A DNA stretch of 64,000 bases from Cellulomonas terrae. GTDB taxonomy: Bacteria; Actinomycetota; Actinomycetes; Actinomycetales; Cellulomonadaceae. Under the pieces are notes generated by a model. It was not told where the DNA came from. It worked only from the letters and a program-made list of their open reading frames with translations, and did not search any database. The translations under genes and the position numbers were made by a program. Positions 55,940 to 64,000 of this stretch are shown here, one piece after another; positions within the stretch are counted from its first letter, which is position 1, and each line of letters starts with the position of its first letter. The DNA lies in assembly GCF_007990265.1 (NCBI RefSeq), contig NZ_BJWH01000016.1:1-64000 (forward strand), given 5' to 3'.

Positions 55940-56872
55940 ATGCGCCTGGGTGCGGACCACGTCCACGTCCGCGTCCCCGCCACCAGCGCCAACCTCGGCC
56001 CGGGGTTCGACGCGTTCGGCATCGCCCTCGGGCTCTACGACGAGCTCGAGGTGCGGGCGCTCGCGTCGCCGGGCGTCACCGTCGAGGTCACGGGGGAGGG
56101 GGCCGGGCAGGTGCCCGACGACGAGCAGCACCTCGTCGTCAGCTCCCTGCGGGCCGCGCTGGACGAGGTCGGCGCGTCGCAGACCGGCCTGCACCTCGTC
56201 TGCCACAACCGCATCCCGCACGGCCGCGGCCTCGGGTCGTCCGCCGCGGCCGTCGTCGCGGGCATCGTCGCCGCACGCGGGCTGATCGCCGAGCCGGAAG
56301 CCCTGTCCGACGACGCCGCGATCGACCTGGCCGGCCGCATCGAGGGCCACCCCGACAACGCGGCCCCGGCCGTGCTGGGCGGCGCGACGCTCGCGTGGTC
56401 CGACGACGGCCGGTTCCGCGCCGTCGAGCTGCCCGTCCACGACGAGCTCGCCCTGCTCGCGATCGTCCCCCCGAACCACCTGTCCACGAAGGCCGCCCGG
56501 GGCGTGCTCCCCGCGACCGTCCCGCACGCGGACGCCGCGTTCCAGGCGGGTCGTGCGGCCCTGCTGGTCGAGGCGCTCGGCCGTCGGCCCGAGCTCCTGC
56601 TCACCGCCACGCAGGACCGGCTGCACCAGGAGTACCGGCGCTCCGTCATGCCGGGCTCGCTCGCGCTCGTCGACGTGCTGCGGGCCGCGGGCGTGGCCGC
56701 CGTCGTGTCGGGCGCGGGGCCGACGGTGCTGGTGCTCGCGCGGCGGGACGGCGAGGGGGCGACCGACGCCGACGGCGCCGTCCAGGCCGCGTTCGGGGGC
56801 GCGATGGGGGGCTGGCAGATCCTGCCGCTCCCGGTCGACCGGACCGGCGCGACCGTCCGACGGGTGACCTGA
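55940..56872 (+). CDS. thrB: Homoserine kinase
   Basis: This 310-aa GHMP kinase supplies O-phosphohomoserine to ThrC. The N-terminal motif is VRVPATSANLGPGFDAFGIAL (cut to VPATSANLGPGFDAFG). The ATP loop is PHGRGLGSSAAAVVAGIVAA, and the C-terminal glycine motif is AAVVSGAGPTVLVLA. It is the last gene of hom-thrC-thrB. A 9-bp inverted repeat directly after the stop probably ends the transcript. Confidence 0.97.
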   Translation: MRLGADHVHVRVPATSANLGPGFDAFGIALGLYDELEVRALASPGVTVEVTGEGAGQVPDDEQHLVVSSLRAALDEVGASQTGLHLVCHNRIPHGRGLGSSAAAVVAGIVAARGLIAEPEALSDDAAIDLAGRIEGHPDNAAPAVLGGATLAWSDDGRFRAVELPVHDELALLAIVPPNHLSTKAARGVLPATVPHADAAFQAGRAALLVEALGRRPELLLTATQDRLHQEYRRSVMPGSLALVDVLRAAGVAAVVSGAGPTVLVLARRDGEGATDADGAVQAAFGGAMGGWQILPLPVDRTGATVRRVT

Positions 56873-56904
56873 CCGGGTGAAGTACACCCACGTCGTTCAC
56901 CCGG
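56873..56904 (+). terminator. Terminator after thrB
   Basis: CCGGGTGAA and TTCACCCGG form a perfect 9-bp stem with a 14-base loop, starting at the base after the thrB stop and lying just before the rho promoter. Confidence 0.6.
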
Positions 56905-56924
56905 CCGGGTGGCGGAGCCGACAG

Positions 56925-56933
56925 TGGTAGCAT
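56925..56933 (+). promoter_or_regulatory. rho promoter -10 (extended)
   Basis: TGGTAGCAT combines an extended-10 TG with TAGCAT. It would start a transcript near 56940 with a leader of about 215 bases before rho. No good -35 hexamer is seen, which is compatible with an extended -10. Confidence 0.5.
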
Positions 56934-56995
56934 CGACGCGTTCCCCGGACCTCGCCCTCCGGTGGCCCGCGTCGTACGTGACCGGCCGCCTCAGA

Positions 56996-57157
56996 ATGAG
57001 TAGACGAGCCGGGAGCGATCCAGCCCACCGTGCGCAGACGTCGTCGTACGCAGCGCGTGTGTGGCTCCAGCACCGTCTCGGTCACCCCCGACCGGGCGTC
57101 GGCCGATCCCCGAACCATCGGGTCCCGGCCACCGACGAGGGGAAGGGTCCTTCGTGA
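56996..57157 (+). CDS. Possible upstream ORF coupled to rho
   Basis: This 53-codon frame begins ATG AGT AGA (MSRRAGSDPAHRAQ) in the rho leader. It ends with TGA placed exactly in the GTGA overlap with the rho start codon. The peptide is basic and low-complexity with no domain, so its sequence is unlikely to matter. The precise stop/start overlap suggests translational coupling that would tie rho expression to leader translation. A GTG six codons earlier is an alternative start. Coding potential is weak, hence the low confidence. Confidence 0.35.
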   Translation: MSRRAGSDPAHRAQTSSYAARVWLQHRLGHPRPGVGRSPNHRVPATDEGKGPS

Positions 57158-59178
57158 CAGACATCATCGAACCCGCCGTGAGCACGTCCGGCGGGTCCGC
57201 CCGCAGCGCAGGCATCTCGGCACTCCGCCTGCCCGAGCTGCAGGCGATGGCGTCCGACCTGGGCGTCAAGGGCACGTCCAAGATGCGCAAGGGCGACCTC
57301 GTCCAGGCGATCTCGGACGCCCGCGCAGGCTCGCGCCCCCAGGCGCTGGAGCCGCGCCGCGACCTCGGCCGTGAGCAGAGCACCGCCGTGGCCGACGCGC
57401 CGCCGGCGCGCCGTGCCCGCGCGCCGCGGACGCAGGCACCGCAGCTCGACCTCGGCGACGGCGCTGCGCCGGTGCAGGAGCGCCCCGCTCGGGACCGTGC
57501 GCAGGAGGACCGCTCCACGCCGCCCCGCGGCGACGCGCTCGCCGGCCTCGAGGCCGCGCTGGACGCCAAGCTCGCTCCCGTCGAGCAGCGGGACGACCGT
57601 GCCGCGCGTGCGGCCGAGGCGGTCGGCGGCGTGACCGGCGAGCGCCGCTCGCGCCGGGCCGGCCGCGGGGCCGGTGCGCCGCAGGGTGACGACTCGGACC
57701 GCGCGCAGGCCGACGGCCAGCAGGGCGAGCACCAGCGCGAGGGCCAGCAGGACCGTCCGCAGCGTGACGGTCAGCAGACCGACCGCCAGCAGGGCCAGCA
57801 GCGCGACAACCAGGGCAACCGCCAGCAGGGCGGCACCCAGCAGGGCGGCCCCCAGCAGCAGCGTCGCGAGGGTGACGAGGACGGCCTCGACGAGCGCGGC
57901 GGTCGCCGTCGCCGCTCGCGGGACCGCTACCGGGACCGCGACCGTGACCGCAAGGGCCGTGGCACGCGCGGTCGCCCCGGCGCCGGCGAGCTCGCGGGGC
58001 TGGACGACATCGAGGTCACCGACGACGACGTCCTGCTCCCCGTGGCGGGCATCCTCGACCTGATGGACAGCTACGCGTTCGTCCGCACGACGGGCTACCT
58101 GCCCAGCGCGAACGACGTGTACGTCTCCCTCAACCAGGTCAAGCGGTACGGCCTGCGCCGTGGCGACGCGGTGACCGGTGCCGTCCGCCAGCCGCGCGAG
58201 GGCGAGCAGCCGCCGGCGCAGGGCAACCGGCCCAGCAAGTTCAACGCGCTGGTCCGCCTCGACTCGGTCAACGGCCTGGAGCCCGACGGTGCCCGCGTCC
58301 GCCCGGAGTTCAACAAGCTGACGCCGCTGTACCCGCAGGAGCGCCTGCGCCTCGAGAGCGACCAGAACAAGCTGTCGCCGCGCGTGATCGACATCGTCGC
58401 GCCCATCGGCAAGGGTCAGCGCGGCCTCATCGTCGCGCCGCCCAAGGCGGGCAAGACGATCATCATGCAGCAGATCGCGAACGCCATCACGACCAACAAC
58501 CCCGAGGTCCACCTCATGGTCGTGCTCGTCGACGAGCGCCCCGAAGAGGTCACGGACATGGAGCGGACGGTCAAGGGCGAGGTCATCGCCTCGACCTTCG
58601 ACCGCCCCGCCTCCGACCACACGATCGTCGCGGAGCTCGCCATCGAGCGCGCCAAGCGGCTGGTCGAGCTGGGCCAGGACGTCGTCGTGCTCCTCGACTC
58701 GCTCACGCGCCTGTCGCGGGCGTACAACCTGGCCGCCCCGGCGTCCGGGCGCATCCTGTCCGGTGGCGTCGACGCCTCCGCGCTGTACCCGCCGAAGCGG
58801 TTCTTCGGTGCGGCGCGCAACATCGAGCACGGCGGGTCGCTGACCATCCTCGCCTCGGCGCTGGTGGAGACCGGCTCCAAGATGGACGAGGTCATCTTCG
58901 AGGAGTTCAAGGGCACCGGGAACATGGAGCTCCGGCTCTCCCGCTCGCTCGCCGACAAGCGCATCTTCCCGGCGGTCGACGTGAACGCGTCGGGCACCCG
59001 CCGCGAGGAGATCCTCATGCCGCACGACGAGCTGAAGATCATCTACAAGCTCCGCCGCGTGATGGGTGCGCTCGACCAGACGCAGGCCATCGAGCTGCTG
59101 ATCGGCAAGCTCAAGGACACCAAGTCGAACGTCGAGTTCCTGCTCCAGGTGCAGAAGACGACGCCCGGCAGCGACTGA
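57154..59178 (+). CDS. rho: Transcription termination factor Rho
   Basis: This hexameric RNA helicase of 674 aa ends transcription at Rho sites. The N-terminal Rho domain begins SALRLPELQAMASDLGVKGT. A long insert of about 220 residues (about 60-285), rich in Gln, Arg, Asp and Gly with repeats such as QQGGPQQQRREGD, is disordered and typical of high-GC actinobacteria. The RNA-binding core (DLMDSYAFVRTTGYLPS) and the ATPase follow, with Walker A PPKAGKTIIMQ and VVLLDSLTRLSRAYN. The GTG lies 11 bases after GGGGAAGGG. A perfect hairpin terminator follows. Confidence 0.97.
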   Translation: MTDIIEPAVSTSGGSARSAGISALRLPELQAMASDLGVKGTSKMRKGDLVQAISDARAGSRPQALEPRRDLGREQSTAVADAPPARRARAPRTQAPQLDLGDGAAPVQERPARDRAQEDRSTPPRGDALAGLEAALDAKLAPVEQRDDRAARAAEAVGGVTGERRSRRAGRGAGAPQGDDSDRAQADGQQGEHQREGQQDRPQRDGQQTDRQQGQQRDNQGNRQQGGTQQGGPQQQRREGDEDGLDERGGRRRRSRDRYRDRDRDRKGRGTRGRPGAGELAGLDDIEVTDDDVLLPVAGILDLMDSYAFVRTTGYLPSANDVYVSLNQVKRYGLRRGDAVTGAVRQPREGEQPPAQGNRPSKFNALVRLDSVNGLEPDGARVRPEFNKLTPLYPQERLRLESDQNKLSPRVIDIVAPIGKGQRGLIVAPPKAGKTIIMQQIANAITTNNPEVHLMVVLVDERPEEVTDMERTVKGEVIASTFDRPASDHTIVAELAIERAKRLVELGQDVVVLLDSLTRLSRAYNLAAPASGRILSGGVDASALYPPKRFFGAARNIEHGGSLTILASALVETGSKMDEVIFEEFKGTGNMELRLSRSLADKRIFPAVDVNASGTRREEILMPHDELKIIYKLRRVMGALDQTQAIELLIGKLKDTKSNVEFLLQVQKTTPGSD

Positions 59179-59189
59179 CCGCCCGACGC

Positions 59190-59219
59190 ACGGCCCTGTT
59201 CCTCCGGGAACAGGGCCGT
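59190..59219 (+). terminator. rho terminator
   Basis: ACGGCCCTGTTCC and GGAACAGGGCCGT form a perfect 13-bp stem with loop TCCG, beginning 11 bases after the rho stop. Confidence 0.85.
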
Positions 59220-59279
59220 CGTCATGTCTGCGCGCTAGCGTGCGAGAGTCCGCACCGTTGCGCAGCCCGGAGGTCCGAG

Positions 59280-60134
59280 ATGACGAAGTCGTGGAGCAGG
59301 CCGCCGGGAGAGGCTCTGCGGGTCGGGCCCGGGTTCGACCTGGCGGCCCTCGACGCCTCGTCGCACCCCGGGTGGGAGCACGGGCGCTCGTCGGCGGAGA
59401 GCAAGCTGCAGGAGGACGGCAACCGGCTGAGCGAGGTGCAGGAGCGCCTCTACGCCCACGGCCGGACCGGCGGCTCGCGGGCGGTGCTGCTCGTGCTGCA
59501 GGGCATGGACACGTCCGGCAAGGGCGGGATCGTCCGGCACGTGCTCGGCATGGTCGACCCGCAGGGCGTGCAGCTGCACTCGTTCGGGGTGCCCACCGAG
59601 AAGGAGCGGTCGCAGCACTACCTGCAGCGGATCCGCGAGGCATTGCCGGCCGGGGGACGCATCGGCGTCTTCGACCGCTCGCACTACGAGGACGTGCTGG
59701 TGGTCCGGGTCAACGAGCTGGCGCCGCGCGAGGTGTGGGAGCCGCGGTACGACGAGATCAACGCGTTCGAGCGCGAGGTGGTCGACTCGGGCACGGTGAT
59801 CGTCAAGGTGGTGCTCCAGGTCTCCCAGGCGGAGCAGAAGGCGCGGCTGCGCGAGCGGCTGGAACGCCCCGACAAGTACTGGAAGTTCAACCCGAAGGAC
59901 GTCGACGAGCGCGCCAAGTGGCCGGCGTACCAGGAGGCGTACCAGGCCGTCCTGGACCGGACGAGCACCGAGCACGCGCCGTGGCACGTCGTCCCGGCCG
60001 ACTCCAAGTGGTACGCGCGGCTGGCCGTCGGCGCGCTCGTGCTGGACGCCGTCGAGAGCCTCGACCTGGACTGGCCGCCGGCCGACTTCGACGTCGAGGC
60101 CGAGAAGGCGCGGCTGGACGCGCAGCCGTTCTGA
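59280..60134 (+). CDS. ppk2: Polyphosphate kinase 2 family phosphotransferase
   Basis: This 284-aa PPK2-type enzyme moves phosphate between polyphosphate and nucleotides. Walker A is LQGMDTSGKGGIVRHV, lid-region residues lie in GVPTEKERSQHYLQRI, and Walker B is RIGVFDRSHYEDVLVVRV. DKYWKFNPKDVDERAKWP and APWHVVPADSKWYARL are family signatures. Whether it acts on AMP, ADP or both cannot be read from sequence. It stands alone between the rho and rpmE units, complementing the phosphate genes at 14-21 kb. Confidence 0.94.
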   Translation: MTKSWSRPPGEALRVGPGFDLAALDASSHPGWEHGRSSAESKLQEDGNRLSEVQERLYAHGRTGGSRAVLLVLQGMDTSGKGGIVRHVLGMVDPQGVQLHSFGVPTEKERSQHYLQRIREALPAGGRIGVFDRSHYEDVLVVRVNELAPREVWEPRYDEINAFEREVVDSGTVIVKVVLQVSQAEQKARLRERLERPDKYWKFNPKDVDERAKWPAYQEAYQAVLDRTSTEHAPWHVVPADSKWYARLAVGALVLDAVESLDLDWPPADFDVEAEKARLDAQPF

Positions 60135-60257
60135 TCTCCGGGAGGGGATGATTTCGGGCCGCGTCGCTGTTCTGGCACAATGGTTCGCTGGTCTGCGGTT
60201 CACCGGCGCCGTCTCGCGCGTCCGGACCCGGAGACATCCACCCGAGGAGAAGTTTTC

Positions 60258-60473
60258 GTGAAGGCTGACATCCACCCCGAGTACGTCCTGACCGAGGTCA
60301 CCTGCACCTGTGGCAGCACCTTCGTCACGCGCTCGACCGTGACCTCCGGCAAGATCCACGCCGACGTCTGCAGCGCCTGCCACCCGTTCTACACGGGCAA
60401 GCAGAAGATCCTCGACACCGGCGGCCGCGTGGCCCGGTTCGAGGCGCGCTACGGCAAGAAGGCCGGCAACTAG
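60258..60473 (+). CDS. rpmE: 50S ribosomal protein bL31
   Basis: This ribosomal protein of 71 aa has the zinc-binding set Cys16, Cys18, Cys38 and Cys41 (VTCTCGSTF and [14 protein letters not shown]). It is therefore the zinc-containing C+ form and should sit at the ribosome's central protuberance. GTG lies eight bases after CGAGGAGA. An earlier in-frame start would add an unrelated leader. A -10-like CACAAT lies at 60176-60181. Zinc-limited replacement by a C- paralogue elsewhere is possible but not seen here. Confidence 0.97.
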   Translation: MKADIHPEYVLTEVTCTCGSTFVTRSTVTSGKIHADVCSACHPFYTGKQKILDTGGRVARFEARYGKKAGN

Positions 60474-60481
60474 CAACCTCG

Positions 60482-60545
60482 CAGCGCCGGTGCCCGGCGC
60501 GGACGGCTGCCCTCCATGGCAGCGTCCGCGCGGGCACCGGCGCTG
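60482..60545 (+). terminator. Extended hairpin between rpmE and prfA
   Basis: CAGCGCCGGTGCCCG pairs with CGGGCACCGGCGCTG, and inside it CGCGGAC and GCTGCC pair with GTCCGCG and GGCAGC. Only two single-G bulges interrupt about 28 pairs, and the loop is short (CTCCAT). It starts eight bases after the rpmE stop and ends about 40 bases before prfA. Confidence 0.8.
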
Positions 60546-60587
60546 TGTCGTTGTCGGAGCACACCCAGCCACCCGAGGGACACCCGC

Positions 60588-61676
60588 ATGAGCGAGGCAT
60601 TCGCCGCCGCCGAGCCGCTGCTCGCCGAGCACGCGCAGATCGAGGCCCAGCTGGCCGACCCGGCGGTGCACGCCGACGCCGCGAACGCCCGCAGGCTCGG
60701 TCGTCGCTACGCCGAGCTCGGCCGGGTCGCGCAGGCGTACACGGCGTGGCGGGCCGCGTCGGACGACGCCGAGGCCGCCGCCGAGCTCGCCGAGGTCGAC
60801 GAGAGCTTCGCCGCCGAGCTGCCGTCGCTCCAGCGGGCCGCCGACGCCGCGGCCGCGCGGCTCCGCGAGGTCCTCATCCCGCGCGACCCGGACGACTCCC
60901 GTGACGTGATCCTCGAGGTCAAGGCGGGGGAGGGCGGCGAGGAGTCGGCGCTGTTCGCCGCGGACCTGCTGCGGATGTACACGCGGTACGCGGAGAAGAT
61001 GGGCTGGGCGACACAGCTGCTCGGCGCCACGGAGTCGGACCTCGGCGGGTACAAGGACGCGCAGCTCGCGATCAAGGCCCGCGGGACCGTCGCGCCGGAG
61101 GACGGCGTCTGGGCGCACCTGAAGTACGAGGGCGGTGTGCACCGCGTGCAGCGGGTCCCCGTCACGGAGTCGCAGGGCCGCATCCACACCTCCGCGGCGG
61201 GAGTCCTGGTGTTCCCCGAGGCCGAGGACGAGGCCGAGGTCGCGATCGACCCCAACGACCTGCGCATCGACGTCTACCGGTCCTCCGGCCCGGGCGGGCA
61301 GTCCGTGAACACCACCGACTCCGCCGTCCGCATCACGCACCTGCCCACGGGCATCGTCGTGTCCATGCAGAACGAGAAGTCCCAGCTGCAGAACCGCGAG
61401 GCCGGTATGCGCGTGCTGCGCGCCCGCATCCTGGCCGCCCGCCAGGAGGAGGCCGCCGCTGCGGCGAGCGAGGCCCGTCGGTCCCAGGTCCGCACGGTCG
61501 ACCGCTCGGAGCGCATCCGGACGTACAACTTCCCGGAGAACCGCATCGCCGACCACCGCACGGGCTACAAGGCCTACAACCTCGACGCGGTCCTCGGCGG
61601 CGAGCTCGCGCCCGTCGTGCAGTCGGCGATCGACGCGGACGAGGCGGCTCGGCTGGCGTCCGCGGGGCAGCCATGA
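60588..61676 (+). CDS. prfA: Peptide chain release factor 1
   Basis: This 362-aa factor terminates translation at UAA and UAG. The catalytic GGQ is in [17 protein letters not shown]. The codon-recognition region has the RF1-type segment in [19 protein letters not shown] (the PxT-type motif is PVT), and [20 protein letters not shown] is typical of domain 2. The stop overlaps the start of prmC, which encodes its methyltransferase. Confidence 0.97.
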   Translation: MSEAFAAAEPLLAEHAQIEAQLADPAVHADAANARRLGRRYAELGRVAQAYTAWRAASDDAEAAAELAEVDESFAAELPSLQRAADAAAARLREVLIPRDPDDSRDVILEVKAGEGGEESALFAADLLRMYTRYAEKMGWATQLLGATESDLGGYKDAQLAIKARGTVAPEDGVWAHLKYEGGVHRVQRVPVTESQGRIHTSAAGVLVFPEAEDEAEVAIDPNDLRIDVYRSSGPGGQSVNTTDSAVRITHLPTGIVVSMQNEKSQLQNREAGMRVLRARILAARQEEAAAAASEARRSQVRTVDRSERIRTYNFPENRIADHRTGYKAYNLDAVLGGELAPVVQSAIDADEAARLASAGQP

Positions 61677-62563
61677 CCGCCGCCCCGGACCTGCGCGCGC
61701 TCGTCGAGGGCGCGTCGCGGATCCTCGCCGACGCCGGTGTGCAGTCGCCGCGGCACGACGCCACCGCGCTGGCTGCGCACGTGCTCGGGCAGGAGCGTCT
61801 CGAGCTGGTGCTCGCCCCGCCGGTGCCGGACGGGTTCGCCGAGGAGTACGCCGGCCTGGTCGAGCGGCGCCGGAACCGCGAGCCGCTGCAGCACCTGGTG
61901 GGCTCGACCGGGTTCCGCTACCTGACGCTGCTCGTCGAGCCGGGCGTGTTCGTCCCGCGCCCCGAGACCGAGGTCGTCGCGCAGGTGGCGATCGAGGAGG
62001 CCGCGCGGCTGACCGACCCGCTCGTGGTCGACCTGTGCTGCGGTGCCGGTGGCATCGCCCTGTCGGTCGCCACGGAGGTCCCCGGCGCGCGGGTGGTCGC
62101 GGTGGACCTGTCGGTGGAGGCCGTCGACCTGACCCGTCGCAACGCCGTCGCGGTGCAGGCGGACGTCCGCGTCGAGCACGGCGACGTCGCCGACCCGGCC
62201 CTGCTGCACGAGCTCGACGGGACGGTCGACGTCCTCGTCGCGAACCCGCCGTACATCCCGCCCGACGCGGAGCCGGTGGACCCCGAGGTGCGCGACCACG
62301 ACCCCGACCTGGCCCTCTACGGCGGTGGCGCCGACGGGCTGGACGTCCCCCGCGCGGTCCTGCGGGCGGCCGCCCGGCTGCTCGTCCCCGGCGGCCTGCT
62401 CGTGATGGAGCACGCCGAGGTCCAGGACGCCGCCGCCCGCGAGGCAGCGCGCGCGACGGGTGCGTTCGAGGCGATCGAGTCCCGGCCGGACCTGACGGGT
62501 CGACCGCGGATGCTCGTCGCTCGGCGAGCCGTCCAGCCGCACGTGACAGACTCGGCGCCGTGA
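61673..62563 (+). CDS. prmC: Release factor glutamine N5-methyltransferase PrmC
   Basis: This 296-aa SAM-dependent enzyme methylates the GGQ glutamine of RF1/RF2. [20 protein letters not shown] and [10 protein letters not shown] form the substrate domain. The SAM site is [16 protein letters not shown]. The catalytic NPPY is in [16 protein letters not shown]. It overlaps prfA by four bases and tsaC in GTGA. Confidence 0.97.
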   Translation: MTAAPDLRALVEGASRILADAGVQSPRHDATALAAHVLGQERLELVLAPPVPDGFAEEYAGLVERRRNREPLQHLVGSTGFRYLTLLVEPGVFVPRPETEVVAQVAIEEAARLTDPLVVDLCCGAGGIALSVATEVPGARVVAVDLSVEAVDLTRRNAVAVQADVRVEHGDVADPALLHELDGTVDVLVANPPYIPPDAEPVDPEVRDHDPDLALYGGGADGLDVPRAVLRAAARLLVPGGLLVMEHAEVQDAAAREAARATGAFEAIESRPDLTGRPRMLVARRAVQPHVTDSAP

Positions 62564-63210
62564 ACGAGCGGATCACCCCCGCGAGCGACCCCACCACCTG
62601 GGGCCCGGCGCTCGACGAGGCGGTCAATGTCCTGTCCCGCGGGGGACTCGTCGTCCTCCCCACGGACACCGTCTACGGCATCGCCGCCGACGCGTTCACC
62701 CCACCCGCCGTGCAGGCGCTCCTGGACGCCAAGGGTCGCGGTCGCCAGATGCCGCCCCCCGTGCTGATCGGCGACGTGCGCACGCTCGACGGCCTGGCCA
62801 CGGACGTGCCCGAGGGCGCGCGGGCCCTCGCCGAGGCGTTCTGGCCCGGCGGGCTCACGCTCATCGTCCGTGCCCAGCCGTCGCTCGCGTGGGACCTGGG
62901 GGAGACGCGCGGCACCGTCGCCCTGCGCGTCCCGGACCACGAGACCGCGCGGGCCCTGCTGCGCCGGACGGGCCCGCTCGCGGTCTCGAGCGCGAACCGG
63001 ACGGGCTCGCCCGCGGCCGTCACGGCCCAGGACGCGTACGACCAGCTCGGCGACTCCGTCGCGGTGTACCTCGACGGCGGCGACGCCCCCGGCCAGGTCG
63101 CCTCGACGATCGTCGACGCGACGGGGCCGACGCTGCGCCTCGTGCGCGCCGGCGCGATCGGCCTCGAGCAGCTCAACGAGGTCACGCCGGTGGAGGGACC
63201 CACCGCGTGA
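62560..63210 (+). CDS. tsaC: L-threonylcarbamoyladenylate synthase (TsaC/YrdC type)
   Basis: This 216-aa enzyme makes threonylcarbamoyl-AMP for the t6A modification of tRNAs reading ANN codons. GGLVVLPTDTVYGIAADAF (substrate lip), KGRGRQMPPPVLIGD, FWPGGLTLIVRAQ and PLAVSSANRTGSPA are signatures. It lacks the C-terminal Sua5 domain, so it is the short TsaC form. The GTG overlaps the prmC stop. Confidence 0.95.
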   Translation: MNERITPASDPTTWGPALDEAVNVLSRGGLVVLPTDTVYGIAADAFTPPAVQALLDAKGRGRQMPPPVLIGDVRTLDGLATDVPEGARALAEAFWPGGLTLIVRAQPSLAWDLGETRGTVALRVPDHETARALLRRTGPLAVSSANRTGSPAAVTAQDAYDQLGDSVAVYLDGGDAPGQVASTIVDATGPTLRLVRAGAIGLEQLNEVTPVEGPTA

Positions 63211-64000
63211 GGGTCTACCTGCTCGCCCTGCTCATCGCCGCCACGGTGGCCTACCTGATGACGCCGCTGGCGCGCTGGTGCGCGCTCCGCTGGGGTGCCA
63301 TCACGGCCGTCCGCGACCGTGACGTGCACGCGATCCCGACGCCGCGGCTCGGGGGCATGGCGATGTTCGCCGGCATGCTCGTCGCGATCCTCATGGCCAG
63401 CAGGCTCCCGTTCCTCGCCGGCGTCTACGCCAACCCCCGACCGCTGATCGGCATCATGGGCGGGGCCGCGATCGTGTGCGCGCTCGGGGTCGCCGACGAC
63501 ATCTGGGACCTCGACTGGCTCACCAAGCTCATGGGCCAGGTGCTGGCCGGCGGCTTCCTCGCCTGGCAGGGCGTCCAGCTCTACCAGCTGCCCAGCGGCA
63601 CGTACCAGATCCTCAGCTCCCCGCGGATGGGCGCGTTCCTGACCGTGCTCACCGTCGTCATCGCCATGAACGCGGTGAACTTCGTCGACGGGCTCGACGG
63701 GCTCGCGGCCGGGGTGCTGGCGATCGGCGGCAGCGCGTTCTTCCTCTACGCCTACCTGCTGACCGAGGGGGACAACCCCGGCGCGTACGCCAACGCGAAC
63801 CTGGCGGCGCTGGTGCTCGCCGTGCTGGTGGGGGCGTGCGTCGGGTTCCTGCCGCACAACGTGTACCCCGCCCGCATCTTCATGGGCGACTCGGGTGCCA
63901 TGGTCCTCGGGTTCGTGTTCAGCGCCGCAGCCATCTACGTGACCGGTCAGATCGACCCGGACGAGGTGCTCCAGCGCCAGCAGTTCCCGGCGTTCCTGCC
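63207..64000 (+). CDS. wecA: WecA/MraY-like polyprenyl-phosphate GlcNAc-1-phosphate transferase (partial)
   Basis: Only the first 264 codons are in the window; the right edge cuts the gene. The product starts VRVYLLALLIAATVAYLMTP, with the GTG in the overlap with tsaC. The PNPT family is shown by AIPTPRLGGMAMFAGML, the magnesium site in GVADDIWDLDWLTKLMGQ, MNAVNFVDGLDGLAAGVL and RIFMGDSGAMVLGF. Eight or so membrane helices are visible. It links a sugar phosphate to a polyprenyl carrier, starting a wall glycan or exopolysaccharide. This gene typically precedes the ATP synthase operon in actinobacteria. Confidence 0.93.
   Translation, partial: MRVYLLALLIAATVAYLMTPLARWCALRWGAITAVRDRDVHAIPTPRLGGMAMFAGMLVAILMASRLPFLAGVYANPRPLIGIMGGAAIVCALGVADDIWDLDWLTKLMGQVLAGGFLAWQGVQLYQLPSGTYQILSSPRMGAFLTVLTVVIAMNAVNFVDGLDGLAAGVLAIGGSAFFLYAYLLTEGDNPGAYANANLAALVLAVLVGACVGFLPHNVYPARIFMGDSGAMVLGFVFSAAAIYVTGQIDPDEVLQRQQFPAFL

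Noticed and set aside
56891..56904. GTTCACC upstream of rho as a possible PHO box
   Set aside because: Only one unit is present; the sequences 11 bases either side do not match, and the GTTCACC belongs to the thrB terminator hairpin.
57780..57870. Tandem repeat in rho as a separate repeat element
   Set aside because: The CAGCAGGGC-type repetition encodes the low-complexity Gln-rich insert of Rho and needs no other explanation.

Overview
The window is very GC-rich, with GTG starts, TAnnnT -10 elements, leaderless genes and terminators that lack U-tracts. It carries the actinobacterial gene order hom-thrC-thrB-rho-rpmE-prfA-prmC-tsaC-wecA. Together with a fermentative adhE, levan and sulfatase enzymes and no mycolate genes, this suggests a facultative actinomycete of the Cellulomonas type. 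The genus is inferred from gene content; no database search was possible. No rRNA, CRISPR array, transposase or phage gene was seen. The one tRNA is tRNA-Arg(CCG).

Layout. 0-6 kb: adhE, a Na+/H+ antiporter, and a two-gene surface operon (an ice-binding-like DUF3494 protein plus its own class F sortase). 6-10 kb: a 1006-aa protein joining a GH67-like hydrolase module to a polytopic membrane domain, then an acetyltransferase. 10-13 kb: a metQ-metN-metI transporter behind a cysteine-rich leader peptide. 13-14.7 kb: an NmrA-like oxidoreductase and a membrane protein. 14.6-21 kb: a phosphate-scavenging cluster (Ppx/GppA, a secreted phytase-like/GDPD fusion, Tat-exported PhoX) with 11-bp-repeat PHO boxes. 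21-26.6 kb: a lipoprotein, a DHA2 exporter, an atypical orphan gene with a large palindrome, and a MocR regulator divergent from an aldo/keto reductase. 26.5-28.3 kb: an organoarsenical locus (arsN1-like and arsR, divergent from arsM) with no efflux pump. 28.3-36.2 kb: the full kdpFABCDE operon behind phased direct repeats. 36.2-39.6 kb: formylglycine-generating enzyme plus its arylsulfatase substrate. 39.6-41.5 kb: a MerR/MFS divergent pair and the tRNA. 41.5-49 kb: a fructan locus (secreted GH32, choice-of-anchor L protein, GH68 levansucrase, lipoprotein GH32, FadR-type GntR regulator). 49-64 kb: housekeeping genes (CynX-type MFS, argS, lysA, hom, thrC, thrB, rho, ppk2, rpmE, prfA, prmC, tsaC and a wecA cut by the window edge).

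Coherent themes. Three nutrient or stress modules have readable regulatory DNA: PHO boxes for phosphate genes, cysteine codons in a leader for the sulfur-amino-acid transporter, and direct repeats spaced near whole helical turns for the Kdp potassium system. Three others pair an enzyme with its dedicated partner: sortase with a surface protein, FGE with a Cys-type sulfatase, and levansucrase with two fructan hydrolases.

The most unusual items are the efflux-less arsR-arsN/arsM locus, the DUF3494-sortase pair with a lipobox in the sortase, the GH67-like membrane protein, the cysteine-codon leader before metQNI, and a possible upstream ORF translationally coupled to rho.
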